From assembly GCF_009725235.1 (NCBI RefSeq), contig NZ_WJFC01000140.1, forward strand, positions 1 to 33,647: a stretch of 33,647 bases of DNA, written 5' to 3'. Both the position numbers and the translations under genes were made by a program. The DNA is from Scytonema sp. UIC 10036 (GTDB lineage: Bacteria; Cyanobacteriota; Cyanobacteriia; Cyanobacteriales; Nostocaceae). How positions within the stretch are numbered: position 1 is the first letter of the stretch; each line of letters begins with the position of its first letter. Shown piece after piece: positions 25,601-32,912 of the stretch. A model generated the notes under the pieces. That model worked only from the letters and a program-made list of their open reading frames with translations, had not been told where the DNA came from and did no database searches.

Positions 25601-27702
25601 TTTACAAATGGTATATTGAGGCAATCGCAAATAAATTTATCAAAATGTTGCAGATTGTTATGTTCGGGACAGCTAAAGAAAAACTCTTCAAACTGGTCAA
25701 AAATTAAGACGGTAATCAAATGATTCTTAGCATTTTTTTGTAATTGTTCCAAAATAGAATTTTCCGAGCTAAGCGTCACAGGCTCCAATAAAACAGCACT
25801 TGCTCCACGTTGAATTTGAAGTTGCGCCTCTGTTAAAGATTTTCCTAATTCCCGAACCCAATGAGTGTAAATTCGCAATACAACAGGGACAGCAATCTGG
25901 TCGCCAATAGCTCTGTTTTGCAGTGCAGGAACTAGCCCCGCAGTTACAGTAGAACTTTTACCCACACCAGATTGACCGTGAATAATTGTCAGTTTTCGAT
26001 CCGGACGGCTAATTCTACCAATTAAGCTATCAATATCTCGCTTGCGACCGGAAGCATCAATTTCCAAAGCAATGCTAGTACTTGCTGTACGTAAATCCAA
26101 GGTAGGTTTTGTCGCAGGTCTCAGGGGTTGCAGGCGACCTGCGCCAATAAAAGCACGCAAACCATACTGCTGCTCGACCGAACGCCGTTTTTGCCTGATA
26201 CAGAAGGCTTCTAAATACTGACCAGACTCAAAGTAGAGCGATCGCATCTTCCGCAAAAGGCGAATATAACGATGAGCATCGTACCGATGGTCGCTGCTTT
26301 CTAAAGCAGTTTCCAACTGGCGGTTTGCCGTTTTTAAGCGTTTTTGAGCCTTTTTTTTCTCCCCCAAATGCAAGAGTGCTTGAGCTAACACTAATTGAGA
26401 TATTTGCTTTAAAAGCAGTGGAAACAAACTTAGGTGGCGATCGCAATCTTTTCTTGCTTTTGCCAAGCAAGACAAGGATGCTTGTGCAAGCTGAGTTGCC
26501 TTTTCCCACTGTAACTGCTCCATAGCGACCTCAGCCAAAAAACTATAGTCACAAGCTAATTGAATTTGAGTTCCATAGATTCTGTGTAAATCTAAAGATT
26601 TTGTGGCAACTTTTTGTAACTCCTCCCAATCATGCAAAATTTCCAACACTTCACTCAGTTGAGCAAGACATTGAGCCACGATCTCTTCACGTCCAACCAC
26701 TTCAAAAACATCAAGGCATTGCTGGAAATAAGATTTAGCTTCTAGCCATGGGAGAGGGTTTTCTGAATGATGCCGTTCAGCCAAACGGAAATAACACGAT
26801 CCAATATGGAATAGAACGATTCCGTAACGGAAAAGATAGGGGGACATGGAAGACATGGGGGACATGGGGGACATGGGGGACAAGGAGGACAAGGTAGAAT
26901 TTTCTCCCTTGTCTCCCCCCTCTCCCTTGTCTCCCTTGTCTCCCCTTACATGCTCGTGCCAAAATTGCAAGCTTTGCTGAAAATGTTCCAACGCCAAATC
27001 TATGCGATCGCTAACATAATCATCCAAACCAAAAACAAATTCCAGACTGGCGTTCAATTCCGGATCTAACTTAATACCCCGATTTTGCAAATCTTTAACA
27101 GCACACAGGAATTCATCACTGCTATACTCAGAAACCAAACCCAAAGTCCTATTACCATAAGTCACTTGGGGTTCTGCTTGTTGTGTAGCATTGGTATTGA
27201 GAATTTCCGCAAAGAGAGAATCAGTTTTTTGTTGTAGAAATTCAAGCAACTCCTCAGTTGTCAGTTCAAATCTAATAGGAGTAGCAGCCCAACTCGCAAA
27301 ATCTGGAGCCAAGCGCACTATTTTTTGCAGTACCTTGTCATTCACCCAAAAAACCATAGGAAAATGATGCCGTTTGCGGAACTCATCCCGCACGTGATTG
27401 ATGGTAGTCAGCAGATCATCCAGTGCGTATACTGACTCTAAACCCAAAACCATCAATACCAACGATTGCTCGCGAGCAACTTGTAAGTGGAGTTTTGTAT
27501 AAAGAGTGGTTGTGTTAGGCGGAACCACTAGCTTTTCAATCTGGTATGCTTCCGAAGAAATTTCTAAAAGTCTTTGCAGCATTCGCTCTTGCAAAGCTTC
27601 ATAGTTACAGCAAGTCAAAACCAGCGAGAATTGACCTTGAGAGAGAACAATAGCTCGCCTTAAATTCATTAAGGAACGTTCATTAGCCGCAATGAAATCC
27701 AT
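22627..27702 (-). CDS. Giant nSTAND NTPase with N-terminal degenerate P-loop, TPR, TM and 14 WD40 repeats
   Basis: About 1691 residues. Residues 1-165 look like a nucleotide-binding fold without a Walker A lysine (FSLVLTCCNYEALQERM), resembling the inactive iSTAND module described in bacterial conflict systems. TPR-like helices span about 190-520. An nSTAND NTPase follows with Walker A GQSGVGKS (576-583), Walker B LIFDQFEEF (D669) and a winged-helix-like region. A coiled coil (905-995), one transmembrane helix (about 997-1020) and 14 WD40 repeats (about 1092-1690) complete it, enough for two seven-bladed propellers. Residues about 252-289 (DKGDKGEGGDKG, SPMSPMSPMSSMSP) come from an inserted simple repeat. 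The preferred ATG (27702) shares its A with the stop of the upstream ATPase gene (TAATG), with a GAAGGA Shine-Dalgarno; a GTG at 27723 is the alternative. Likely a ligand-triggered oligomerising signalling ATPase; trigger and output are unknown. Confidence 0.9.
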   Translation of the reverse strand: MDFIAANERSLMNLRRAIVLSQGQFSLVLTCCNYEALQERMLQRLLEISSEAYQIEKLVVPPNTTTLYTKLHLQVAREQSLVLMVLGLESVYALDDLLTTINHVRDEFRKRHHFPMVFWVNDKVLQKIVRLAPDFASWAATPIRFELTTEELLEFLQQKTDSLFAEILNTNATQQAEPQVTYGNRTLGLVSEYSSDEFLCAVKDLQNRGIKLDPELNASLEFVFGLDDYVSDRIDLALEHFQQSLQFWHEHVRGDKGDKGEGGDKGENSTLSSLSPMSPMSPMSSMSPYLFRYGIVLFHIGSCYFRLAERHHSENPLPWLEAKSYFQQCLDVFEVVGREEIVAQCLAQLSEVLEILHDWEELQKVATKSLDLHRIYGTQIQLACDYSFLAEVAMEQLQWEKATQLAQASLSCLAKARKDCDRHLSLFPLLLKQISQLVLAQALLHLGEKKKAQKRLKTANRQLETALESSDHRYDAHRYIRLLRKMRSLYFESGQYLEAFCIRQKRRSVEQQYGLRAFIGAGRLQPLRPATKPTLDLRTASTSIALEIDASGRKRDIDSLIGRISRPDRKLTIIHGQSGVGKSSTVTAGLVPALQNRAIGDQIAVPVVLRIYTHWVRELGKSLTEAQLQIQRGASAVLLEPVTLSSENSILEQLQKNAKNHLITVLIFDQFEEFFFSCPEHNNLQHFDKFICDCLNIPFVKIIFSLREDYLHRLLEFKHLAKQDQINNNILDKNIRYQLKNFAQEDAKNFILKLTERSHFYLEPALIDAVVQDLSTELGEVRPIELQVVGSQLQDERITTLREYQQFTSGKLIERYIQELIKECGPENERAALLVLYLLTDENKKRPYKTYGELASQLAELEHQEKLELVLEILVRSGLVVLFPDQPERRYQLIHDYLVDLIRYLQQAELNLQTQLQELRSQVQQRETEIYQLKSQLKKKQQQFQQVSSKPEKGLDLLTELKELRKRETQSQIEIEQLNAELQQQKLQAELAKSNRSLTIALAGSVILIVAFTTSFISAFQWRQALVNEIRAISATSEVLLTAGRDIDALKEGLKAGRKQQNAMFPDADTRSQVMGTLYQLVFSGGERASRRLQGHSLGVNSVNFSPDGKIIASAGADSNMILWHTNSQEYQVVPIHADVVNNVSFSHDGKTVASASQDTTVKLWNPNTKQVKILAGHQGVVNSVSFTPDDKMIASASSDRTIKLWHRDGKLQKTLLGHKDAVLSVAWSPNGQTLASASTDKTINLWSRNGNLLKTIPAHNDAVRSVAWSPDGRVFASASLDKSVKLWSWEGKSIRTFTGHNDKVTSVTFTPDGQILASASTNKTINFWSRDRGILLRTFKGHGDWVNSVNFSPDGKTLASGSRDTTVKLWKLQDLLKSKFEHHTGDVTSISFSPQGDLIASAGLDKTVRIWNSQAKLLHILKDHKDSVWGVSFSPKGDMLASASTDTTVKLWKRDGTLINTLSGHKDTVLSVSWSPQNIIASGSKDKTVKLWSQNGSKLSNTLSGHEGVVNWVSFSPNGELLASASDDKTVKLWSSDGKLLKTLSGHRDAVYSVAWSPDGSKIASASEDNTVKLWSSNGKLLKTLWGHRDAVTGVSFSRDGELLASVSEDKTVKLWNREGVLQISLKEKDYLTSISLSSRNKAIAFGSASGTVFLRNLEDITLQNLLLMGCDLLKDSSQMTNDERKFCPD
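26838..26948. repeat. In-frame simple-sequence insertion inside the STAND gene
   Basis: Tandem GGGGACATG and GACAAGGAG units followed by their approximate complement (CTCCCTTGTCTCC). Read on the minus strand they encode GDKGDKGEGGDKGE and SPMSPMSPMSSMSP within the TPR region. Such GGGGACATG/CTCCCTTGT repeats are normally intergenic in cyanobacteria; here the length keeps the frame open. Confidence 0.85.
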
Positions 27703-29030
27703 TAGTGGGTATCCTTCAGCCACGAGCGAAATTTTGGCGTTTCTGCTAAAACTGGGTTAAGAGCAAACCAGACTCCTTGATGGTCGCGGTATTCAAAAAC
27801 AAAAAGACTTCGCAACAACGTGTGATACTCTATATCACCTCTTACCCTTTGCTGTTGCACGACTTGAAAGATTAATTCCCACTCTTCGGAGTCAATTGGG
27901 TTGGCGCGGAAATCGCGATGTCTTTGAATCACCAGTTCCAAGCATTCCCGTTCAAAGGGTGGATCTTGTTCTCTCAAACAATCATACAGCAGTCCCAGTA
28001 AATCCCGCACGTGACCACCACTAATTAGACACAGCCTATCTAAAGTTTCCAAAGAATCAAACACTTCTGCGATCAAATTTAACCTATCTGAAGGATGAAT
28101 GTCTGGAAAAGCTCTAGCTAGTACCATCTGTCTCATCAAATCCAGTCCTTGAGCATTAATTTCTCCAGAACGCATCCGTACAGGTATCATAGGCAAGACT
28201 TTGGGAGCCACACCGCCCCCCAAGCGATGCTGTAGTTCGGCACTATCGTTAGAGAACGTTAAGGCAAGAGGAATAGTGTATACTAAATGACAATTGAGTT
28301 TGCGTAACTGTTCGCCTCGGTCAATAAATAAGTACTCCGGTAAAGACCGTCCGGATGGTAAAGGTCTTAGGGCTACCCGATCCAGGTTATCGACAATGAC
28401 AACCAGCCCTTTTTTACCCCGATCTTTGAGTTCTTTCTTTGCACGCTCAAGCAATTCCTCATTAATTGATTGTAAAATATTTTCCGTTCTCGGTTCTAAG
28501 TAGTCTCTCAAGCGACGCCGTAACTTGGGGCTTTCTTTTGTCTTGGCTGTAATTTTGGCAATACCTACAGATAACTCTCCTTGTACCTCCAGATCGATAG
28601 GGGTTTGCAGAAAATCTACAATATCCGCAAACAACTTAGCAAAATATCCCGGTTTTATGTGGAGATTCATCGCTTCAAGGCTTTCACTGACCTGACCGAC
28701 AATTGCTAAGAAAATATCCGTCACATCCATATCTACCATTTCCAAGACATGGGTGGACTCAAAATATACAACATGAAATTTTTCTTGCTCTAACTCGGTT
28801 TTTAGCCGCAGCAACTCCGTTGATTTTCCACAACCAATATGCCCTGTAAATAGCTGACAGGTTGGTGTATCCGGAGATATTCTCGTAATTGTACGTTGCA
28901 GTGCTTCTATAATCTTGCCACCTCGCACAGAAGTAAAATCAATATAGTATCGGCGATCGCTCGCATTTCCCATTATGAGAGGTCGGCTCGGATTGGAGGC
29001 TTGGTAAAATCTTTCTAAATCTAGAAGCAT
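27702..29030 (-). CDS. P-loop ATPase, first gene of the STAND pair
   Basis: A 442-residue STAND/AAA-like ATPase. Walker A is GHIGCGKST (residues 63-71); Walker B is GLVVIVDNLDRV with D214 and D217. A sensor-like LVYTIPLAL follows, and an arginine-rich region (IPVRMRSGE) may contain the arginine finger. The C-terminal third is helical with GGHVRDLLGLLYD, typical of Orc/Cdc6- or KAP-like lids, and a final winged-helix-like segment (LLRSLFVFEYRDHQGVWFAL). No membrane helix is present, so it is cytoplasmic. Its TAA overlaps the ATG of the giant WD40 STAND gene by one base, so the two are translationally coupled and probably act together. The start MLLDLERFYQAS is an ATG; a second Met (MGNASDRRYY) at residue 20 is possible. 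Confidence 0.85.
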   Translation of the reverse strand: MLLDLERFYQASNPSRPLIMGNASDRRYYIDFTSVRGGKIIEALQRTITRISPDTPTCQLFTGHIGCGKSTELLRLKTELEQEKFHVVYFESTHVLEMVDMDVTDIFLAIVGQVSESLEAMNLHIKPGYFAKLFADIVDFLQTPIDLEVQGELSVGIAKITAKTKESPKLRRRLRDYLEPRTENILQSINEELLERAKKELKDRGKKGLVVIVDNLDRVALRPLPSGRSLPEYLFIDRGEQLRKLNCHLVYTIPLALTFSNDSAELQHRLGGGVAPKVLPMIPVRMRSGEINAQGLDLMRQMVLARAFPDIHPSDRLNLIAEVFDSLETLDRLCLISGGHVRDLLGLLYDCLREQDPPFERECLELVIQRHRDFRANPIDSEEWELIFQVVQQQRVRGDIEYHTLLRSLFVFEYRDHQGVWFALNPVLAETPKFRSWLKDTH

Positions 29031-29449
29031 AATTTATCGAATTCGTTTATTGAATTATGAGTAATTTCATAGCTTTGAGATCCCCCACCTCGTTCCCAGG
29101 CTCCGCCTGGGAATGCCTTAGGGGAGGCTCCGCCTCCTGTATCAGATCGACTCACAAGGCAGAGCCTCGCATACTGCATTCCCAGGTAGAACCACCGGCT
29201 CGAGAGAACGAGAGAGTACAGGATGAGGGGTGTTACCCCCCATTGACCAGCTGTATCCCTTAAGAAGTCGGGGTTCTGACACCACTAGCTTGTGATAATT
29301 TGTACTTAACTGTTGCTGCAATTTCACTTTAAGATACAGAGTTCCTCTAAGGTCTTCCGGATATTCCCGTAGATATATCGAGCGCTATAATAGTGAGACG
29401 ATTAAAACTTCAGCAAAAAAATTAATTCTGTAGCAAAAGTAACCAAATT
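29031..29449. other. Divergent intergenic region with possible promoter
   Basis: This gap between divergent genes holds a degenerate copy of the dispersed palindrome (29088-29213) and a perfect TATAAT at 29386-29391, 59 bases before the ATG of the next plus-strand gene. No good -35 box lies at the proper distance, so the promoter call is weak. No gene is evident. Confidence 0.4.
29088..29213. repeat. Dispersed palindromic repeat, right arm degenerated
   Basis: The left half CTCGTTCCCAGGCTCCGCCT and GGAGGCTCCGCCTCC match the 22472-22586 copy. The right arm is broken after GCATTCCCAGG and ends with GAGAACGAGA. It lies upstream of the STAND operon. Confidence 0.8.
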
Positions 29450-30043
29450 ATGAGTGCAGACCCAGTTTGGTGCTTGTTGAGAGTACAGCCAACAGATGTT
29501 CTCAATGTCAAAAAAGTATTTGAAAAAGCCGTTGAGCGATCGCATATCTCTAGTCAGTTACAAAATTTTCTCCAAAAGAGGGCTGAATATGAGAGCAAAT
29601 TCTATGCCCAAGATAAAGAGATCTTCAACCATTATTTTCCCAAGGCTTTTGTTAACAAACAGCAAACACCAGATGCCTTTGATTGGGATGATATATATAA
29701 TGCTTACCATCTTTTCTTTCCACGTGCATTTGTAGAAATCTTTGATAATCTTTTTATAGGTGAAGCTCCAATTATTTCTTTAGCAATGAGTCAAGCCTTA
29801 TTAGAGCTAGTTATAACTAATCGTGTGGGTGCGCCCGAAATGTTGTGGGGTGGTTTAGGTTGGAAACGAGCAAGTAGACTTCCAGGATATCTAGGCAATA
29901 TGTTTGTACCGCCCAAAGATGTTGCTGTTGTTTTAGCCACCATTGAAGAAGTTTTTCAAGAGGTACCAACTCATAAATTTATTCAAGGAGTTTCTGCAAT
30001 TGGATCGCGAGGAAACTCTAGGTATTTTTCAAGCGTTACTTAA
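29450..30043 (+). CDS. Hypothetical protein, N-terminal part of a probable ankyrin gene split by frameshift
   Basis: 197 residues as read, starting MSADPVWCLLRVQPTDVLNV. I do not recognise the N-terminal domain; it is mainly helical with aromatic-rich stretches (YNAYHLFFPRAFVEIFDNLF, PEMLWGGLGWKRASRLPGYL) and no signal peptide or membrane helix. The frame stays sensible to about I184 (29999-30001). After that the +1 frame carries ankyrin repeats, while this frame runs into a non-homologous tail, GSRGNSRYFSSVT. A single +1 shift near 30002 would give a protein of about 279 residues ending in ankyrin repeats. A TATAAT lies 59 bases upstream of the start. Confidence 0.65.
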   Translation: MSADPVWCLLRVQPTDVLNVKKVFEKAVERSHISSQLQNFLQKRAEYESKFYAQDKEIFNHYFPKAFVNKQQTPDAFDWDDIYNAYHLFFPRAFVEIFDNLFIGEAPIISLAMSQALLELVITNRVGAPEMLWGGLGWKRASRLPGYLGNMFVPPKDVAVVLATIEEVFQEVPTHKFIQGVSAIGSRGNSRYFSSVT

Positions 30044-30290
30044 CGCTGGCTCTGATATTAATGGTAGTTCAAGTAGGGGCGAGACCGTTTTGATGTTAGC
30101 AATCTTTAAATTAAATGTAAAAGCTGTTCGGCAATTGCTCGAACTTGGCGCTGACTGTAATGTTAAGGATATAAACGGATACACGGCTCTTGCGATCGCA
30201 AGAGAACTATTCAAGCAAGGATTTTTTGATGGTACAGAGATACGAGAGATAATTCAACTTTTAGAAAGCTATGGAGCAACTGAAAACTAA
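29943..30290 (+). CDS. Ankyrin-repeat C-terminal part (+1 frame of the preceding gene)
   Basis: The credible segment begins near 30003 with DREETLGIFQALLNAGSDIN, followed by RGETVLMLAIFKLNVKAVRQ, LLELGADCNVKDINGYTALA and a final helix pair ending SYGATEN: about 2.5 ankyrin repeats. The only upstream start in this frame is a TTG at 29943 inside the preceding gene, without a ribosome site, and residues before about 30000 look like noise. This is therefore best read as the 3' part of the gene beginning at 29450, separated by a +1 frameshift. A sequencing error, a true mutation or programmed shifting would all give the same picture. Confidence 0.6.
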   Translation: MKKFFKRYQLINLFKEFLQLDREETLGIFQALLNAGSDINGSSSRGETVLMLAIFKLNVKAVRQLLELGADCNVKDINGYTALAIARELFKQGFFDGTEIREIIQLLESYGATEN

Positions 30291-30448
30291 CCAAGGTTAT
30301 AGTTTTTAAGAGATTGATAATTATTTTTATGAAAAACTCCGAATAAAGCGTGTTTCCATAGCCTTATAATCTCCCGTGTGAGGAAATATGCCGAGAAAAA
30401 ACAGTTGAACAAATGACCAATGACACTTGACCAATAACAAATGACATA

Positions 30449-30679
30449 TTAACGTTTACAGTTACCAGCACGAAGACAATCGGCTCTACGCTCATCTCTA
30501 GCAGAGAATAAGAAATTTAGCTCGTGGTAAGAGTTGATGCTACTCATTATGGAAGCCGTTCGGGCAAAACCTTGATATTTGAAAGTTTGCTTTTCAGTAT
30601 TATTACTGGCAGAACTTTGACCTATATTGCCCAGAAAAACAGAAAATGAAATCAATCCCACACAAATTGTTTTACTCAT
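30449..30679 (-). CDS. Small secreted hypothetical protein
   Basis: A 76-residue protein with a signal peptide (MSKTICVGLISFSVFLGNIG, cleavage likely after QSSAS) and a mature part of about 50 polar residues ending DERRADCLRAGNCKR, with two cysteines six positions apart. No family is recognised. The start is strongly supported by an AAGGAGG Shine-Dalgarno five bases ahead. It stands alone between the ankyrin gene and a MITE. Confidence 0.7.
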   Translation of the reverse strand: MSKTICVGLISFSVFLGNIGQSSASNNTEKQTFKYQGFARTASIMSSINSYHELNFLFSARDERRADCLRAGNCKR

Positions 30680-30684
30680 ACAAG

Positions 30685-30691
30685 CCTCCTT
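30685..30691 (-). promoter_or_regulatory. Strong Shine-Dalgarno of the small secreted protein
   Basis: AAGGAGG on the minus strand, five bases before the ATG at 30679-30677. It is the clearest ribosome site in the window, where most genes have weak or none, and it is the main evidence that the 76-codon ORF is real. Confidence 0.75.
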
Positions 30692-30786
30692 TAGAAATGG
30701 TTAATTAAGTTAAAGCAGATGCAATTTTTTATAAAAGTTTAGTTAAAGCTGTTTGTGTCCCTTTTTCATGAATTAAGTCAATACTT

Positions 30787-30953
30787 CTTAGAGGATTTTT
30801 GAAAAGTGGTTGGCTGTGATTTTTATCGCATTATTACCCCCCTTAATCCCCCCTTATAAAGGGGGGAAATAAGAGAAATCTAGTTCCCTCCCCAATCCAT
30901 CGGGGAGGGTTAAGGTGGGGTAATCAATCATGACTTTTCAAACATCCTCTTAG
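30787..30953. mobile_element. MITE with 20-bp imperfect terminal inverted repeats
   Basis: CTTAGAGGATTTTTGAAAAG at 30787-30806 pairs with CTTTTCAAACATCCTCTTAG at 30934-30953 (18 of 20). Inside are ATTACCCCCCTTAA and TTAAGGTGGGGTAAT near the ends, plus a hairpin CCCCCCTTATAAAGGGGGG. It has no ORF, so transposase would be supplied in trans. The remainder of the gap 30680-31127 shows no gene and must hold the tatC promoter. Confidence 0.8.
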
Positions 30954-31127
30954 GGTTGTTGACTTTATTCTCAAAAGTGAGTTCCACCTTTTAAAGGTGC
31001 TACAGTTATGCACACAATTCCCCCTATTAAGGATTCAAGCAAAATTCCCAAGTAACCGGAAAAAGACAGCAAAAGTATCAAAACAACAACAGATAGCGCC
31101 TTTCCCAGATACAATAGTTAGTAGGTA

Positions 31128-31988
31128 ATGCCATTTTTCGGATTCATGACGCCTTCTCAAGACGTAGAAACCCAAGAGCAGTTCGACGAACCCTGGGACT
31201 CAGACCAGGGAACTGCTTCAACTTCCCCTAGTGTTAACCTCCAAGAAGACGATGGCAATTCCGATCTCGATCCTCTTGATGAGTTACCCGGTGAGGTCGA
31301 GATGTCTCTGTTTGACCACTTGGAGGAGTTGCGACAGCGCATTTTTTACTCTCTAGCATTTGTAGCCGTCAGTGCTGTTGGTTGCTTTGTTGCAGTTAAA
31401 CCCATTGTCCGGTTACTAGAAGTCCCAGCACAGGGAGTAAAATTTCTCCAACTTGCGCCAGGAGAATATTTTTTCGTGTCTGTCAAAGTCGCAGGTTATA
31501 CAGGGATACTACTTGCTAGCCCCTTTGTGCTCTACCAAATTATCCAGTTTGTTCTTCCAGGGCTGACTCGTCGGGAACGACGGTTGCTAGCACCTGTGGT
31601 TCTGGGTTCAAGTGTTCTGTTTGGAGCGGGGTTAGTATTTGCTTATTTATTACTCATACCAGCTGCTTTAAAATTCTTTATCAGTTATGGTGCAGATGTT
31701 GTAGAACAACTCTGGTCTATTGATAAATATTTTGAATTTGTCTTGTTGCTGTTATTCAGCACTGGATTGGCATTTCAAATTCCTGTCATTCAATTATTGC
31801 TTGGGAATTTGGGAATTGTTTCTTCTCAACGAATGCTTTCCGGTTGGCGTTACGTTATTTTAGGAGCAGTGGTTTTAGGAGCTGTTCTGACACCTTCCAC
31901 AGACCCTTTAACTCAAAGTCTTCTAGCAGGAGCAGTTTTGGGGCTTTACTTTGGTGGTATAGGTCTAGTTAAGCTGACTGGGAAATGA
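31128..31988 (+). CDS. tatC: Twin-arginine translocase subunit TatC
   Basis: A 286-residue polytopic membrane protein, the substrate-receptor subunit of the Tat pathway that exports folded proteins carrying an RR signal. An acidic N-terminal extension (about 1-60) is followed by the conserved cytosolic motif [15 protein letters not shown] and six transmembrane helices, with the P/E-rich loop ([18 protein letters not shown]) and [20 protein letters not shown]. The core matches TatC in full; the acidic extension is typical of cyanobacterial forms. The ATG at 31146 (MTPSQDVET) is a possible alternative start; neither has a clear ribosome site. The gene overlaps the following csaA-like gene by 4 bases (ATGA). 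The Rieske gene petC, whose product is a Tat substrate, is about 0.9 kb downstream. Confidence 0.95.
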   Translation: MPFFGFMTPSQDVETQEQFDEPWDSDQGTASTSPSVNLQEDDGNSDLDPLDELPGEVEMSLFDHLEELRQRIFYSLAFVAVSAVGCFVAVKPIVRLLEVPAQGVKFLQLAPGEYFFVSVKVAGYTGILLASPFVLYQIIQFVLPGLTRRERRLLAPVVLGSSVLFGAGLVFAYLLLIPAALKFFISYGADVVEQLWSIDKYFEFVLLLLFSTGLAFQIPVIQLLLGNLGIVSSQRMLSGWRYVILGAVVLGAVLTPSTDPLTQSLLAGAVLGLYFGGIGLVKLTGK

Positions 31989-32320
31989 CCGAAATTACAT
32001 ACGAGGACTTTGAGAAAGTAGACATTCGTGTTGGCAAAATTGTCATAGTAGAAGATTTTCCCAAAGCACGAAAACCAGCTTACAAACTTTGGATCGATTT
32101 TGGCGATCTGGGCATAAAAAAATCGAGTGCTCAAATCACCAAAATTTATCAGAAAGAAGATTTAATAGATAAGTTGGTGTTATCAGTGACCAACTTTCCT
32201 CCCCGACAAGTTGCTGATTTTATGTCTGAGGTTCTGGTTTTAGGGGTAATCACAGAAAATGGTGAAGTGGTACTGGTACAACCTGACCGAAATGTACCTC
32301 TAGGGAAAAAAATCTCATAA
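31985..32320 (+). CDS. csaA: CsaA-like tRNA-binding-domain protein
   Basis: A 111-residue single OB-fold protein of the CsaA/tRNA-binding (EMAP-II-like) family. It contains [21 protein letters not shown], the typical first half, and SAQITKIYQ and [15 protein letters not shown], typical of the second. CsaA proteins are dimers reported to have chaperone activity in protein export in Bacillus, while the same fold binds tRNA in larger proteins. The start overlaps the tatC stop, so the two are coupled, which fits an export-related role; this is inference. A DUF3067 gene converges from the other side with 60 bases between. Confidence 0.88.
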   Translation: MTEITYEDFEKVDIRVGKIVIVEDFPKARKPAYKLWIDFGDLGIKKSSAQITKIYQKEDLIDKLVLSVTNFPPRQVADFMSEVLVLGVITENGEVVLVQPDRNVPLGKKIS

Positions 32321-32380
32321 ACGAAAATGTATAATATGTCACTGTGGGTGGAGACCTGAGATATATATTTGGTTGCAGAA

Positions 32381-32689
32381 TTACACGAGCCATTCTGTAG
32401 CACGCTCACCCAAGTCTAAAGGAATGCTAACAGCTTTGCCAAGTCGGGGGCGCTCTCGTGTCTCGCGAATAAACATTTGTACCTGTATAGCTCCCCCTAG
32501 GTTATCCAAATAGCTAGCAACGCTCTCTAGATGCTCTTCGTACTCGGCTTCACTCAAAGGAAAAGAAGCTTGCTCTAAGTATTTCCACATGATTTGGAGA
32601 AATATTTTACCTTGTGTCCGACGTAACTGGACATCATATGAATGTCCCCACTTCTCAAGCAGCAGTTGACGTAATTCCTGTCCTGTCAT
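32381..32689 (-). CDS. DUF3067 family protein
   Basis: About 102 residues, starting MTGQELRQLLLEKWGHSYDV. It is a small soluble protein found in cyanobacteria and plastids (DUF3067). It has an N-terminal helix, a strand with YDVQLRRTQGKIFLQIMW, and a C-terminal RPRLGKAVSIPLDLGERATE. It lies upstream of petC in opposite orientation, an arrangement I recall from other cyanobacteria, suggesting a link to photosynthetic electron transport or its assembly; the function is not established. The ATG at 32689 is preferred over a TTG four codons upstream. The 223-base divergent gap to petC must carry both promoters. Confidence 0.85.
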   Translation of the reverse strand: MTGQELRQLLLEKWGHSYDVQLRRTQGKIFLQIMWKYLEQASFPLSEAEYEEHLESVASYLDNLGGAIQVQMFIRETRERPRLGKAVSIPLDLGERATEWLV

Positions 32690-32912
32690 AGTTCTTCTCA
32701 AATATTTTTACATTTAGTTATGATGTTAAGTTCCATTACTCCAGTATGATAGGACTATAAAGAAATGTAATGCTACTAAGAAAGATGCTGAAAACATCTT
32801 TAGTGAAGCAAGTTTCAGCGTCATTATGAGCATTAAATCTTTACTCGATAGGGTTACCTTTTGAGTAAAAATGTCACATTTGTTAACAACATACACGAAG
32901 AACGCGTAGGTT

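Noticed and set aside
29943..29945. TTG as true start of a separate ankyrin gene
   Set aside because: No Shine-Dalgarno, and the first ~20 residues look like out-of-frame translation of the preceding gene.
32702..32912. NtcA-type (GTAN8TAC) site between DUF3067 and petC
   Set aside because: No GTAN8TAC spacing was found there on reading; only AT-rich DNA and a weak TGTTAACA palindrome.
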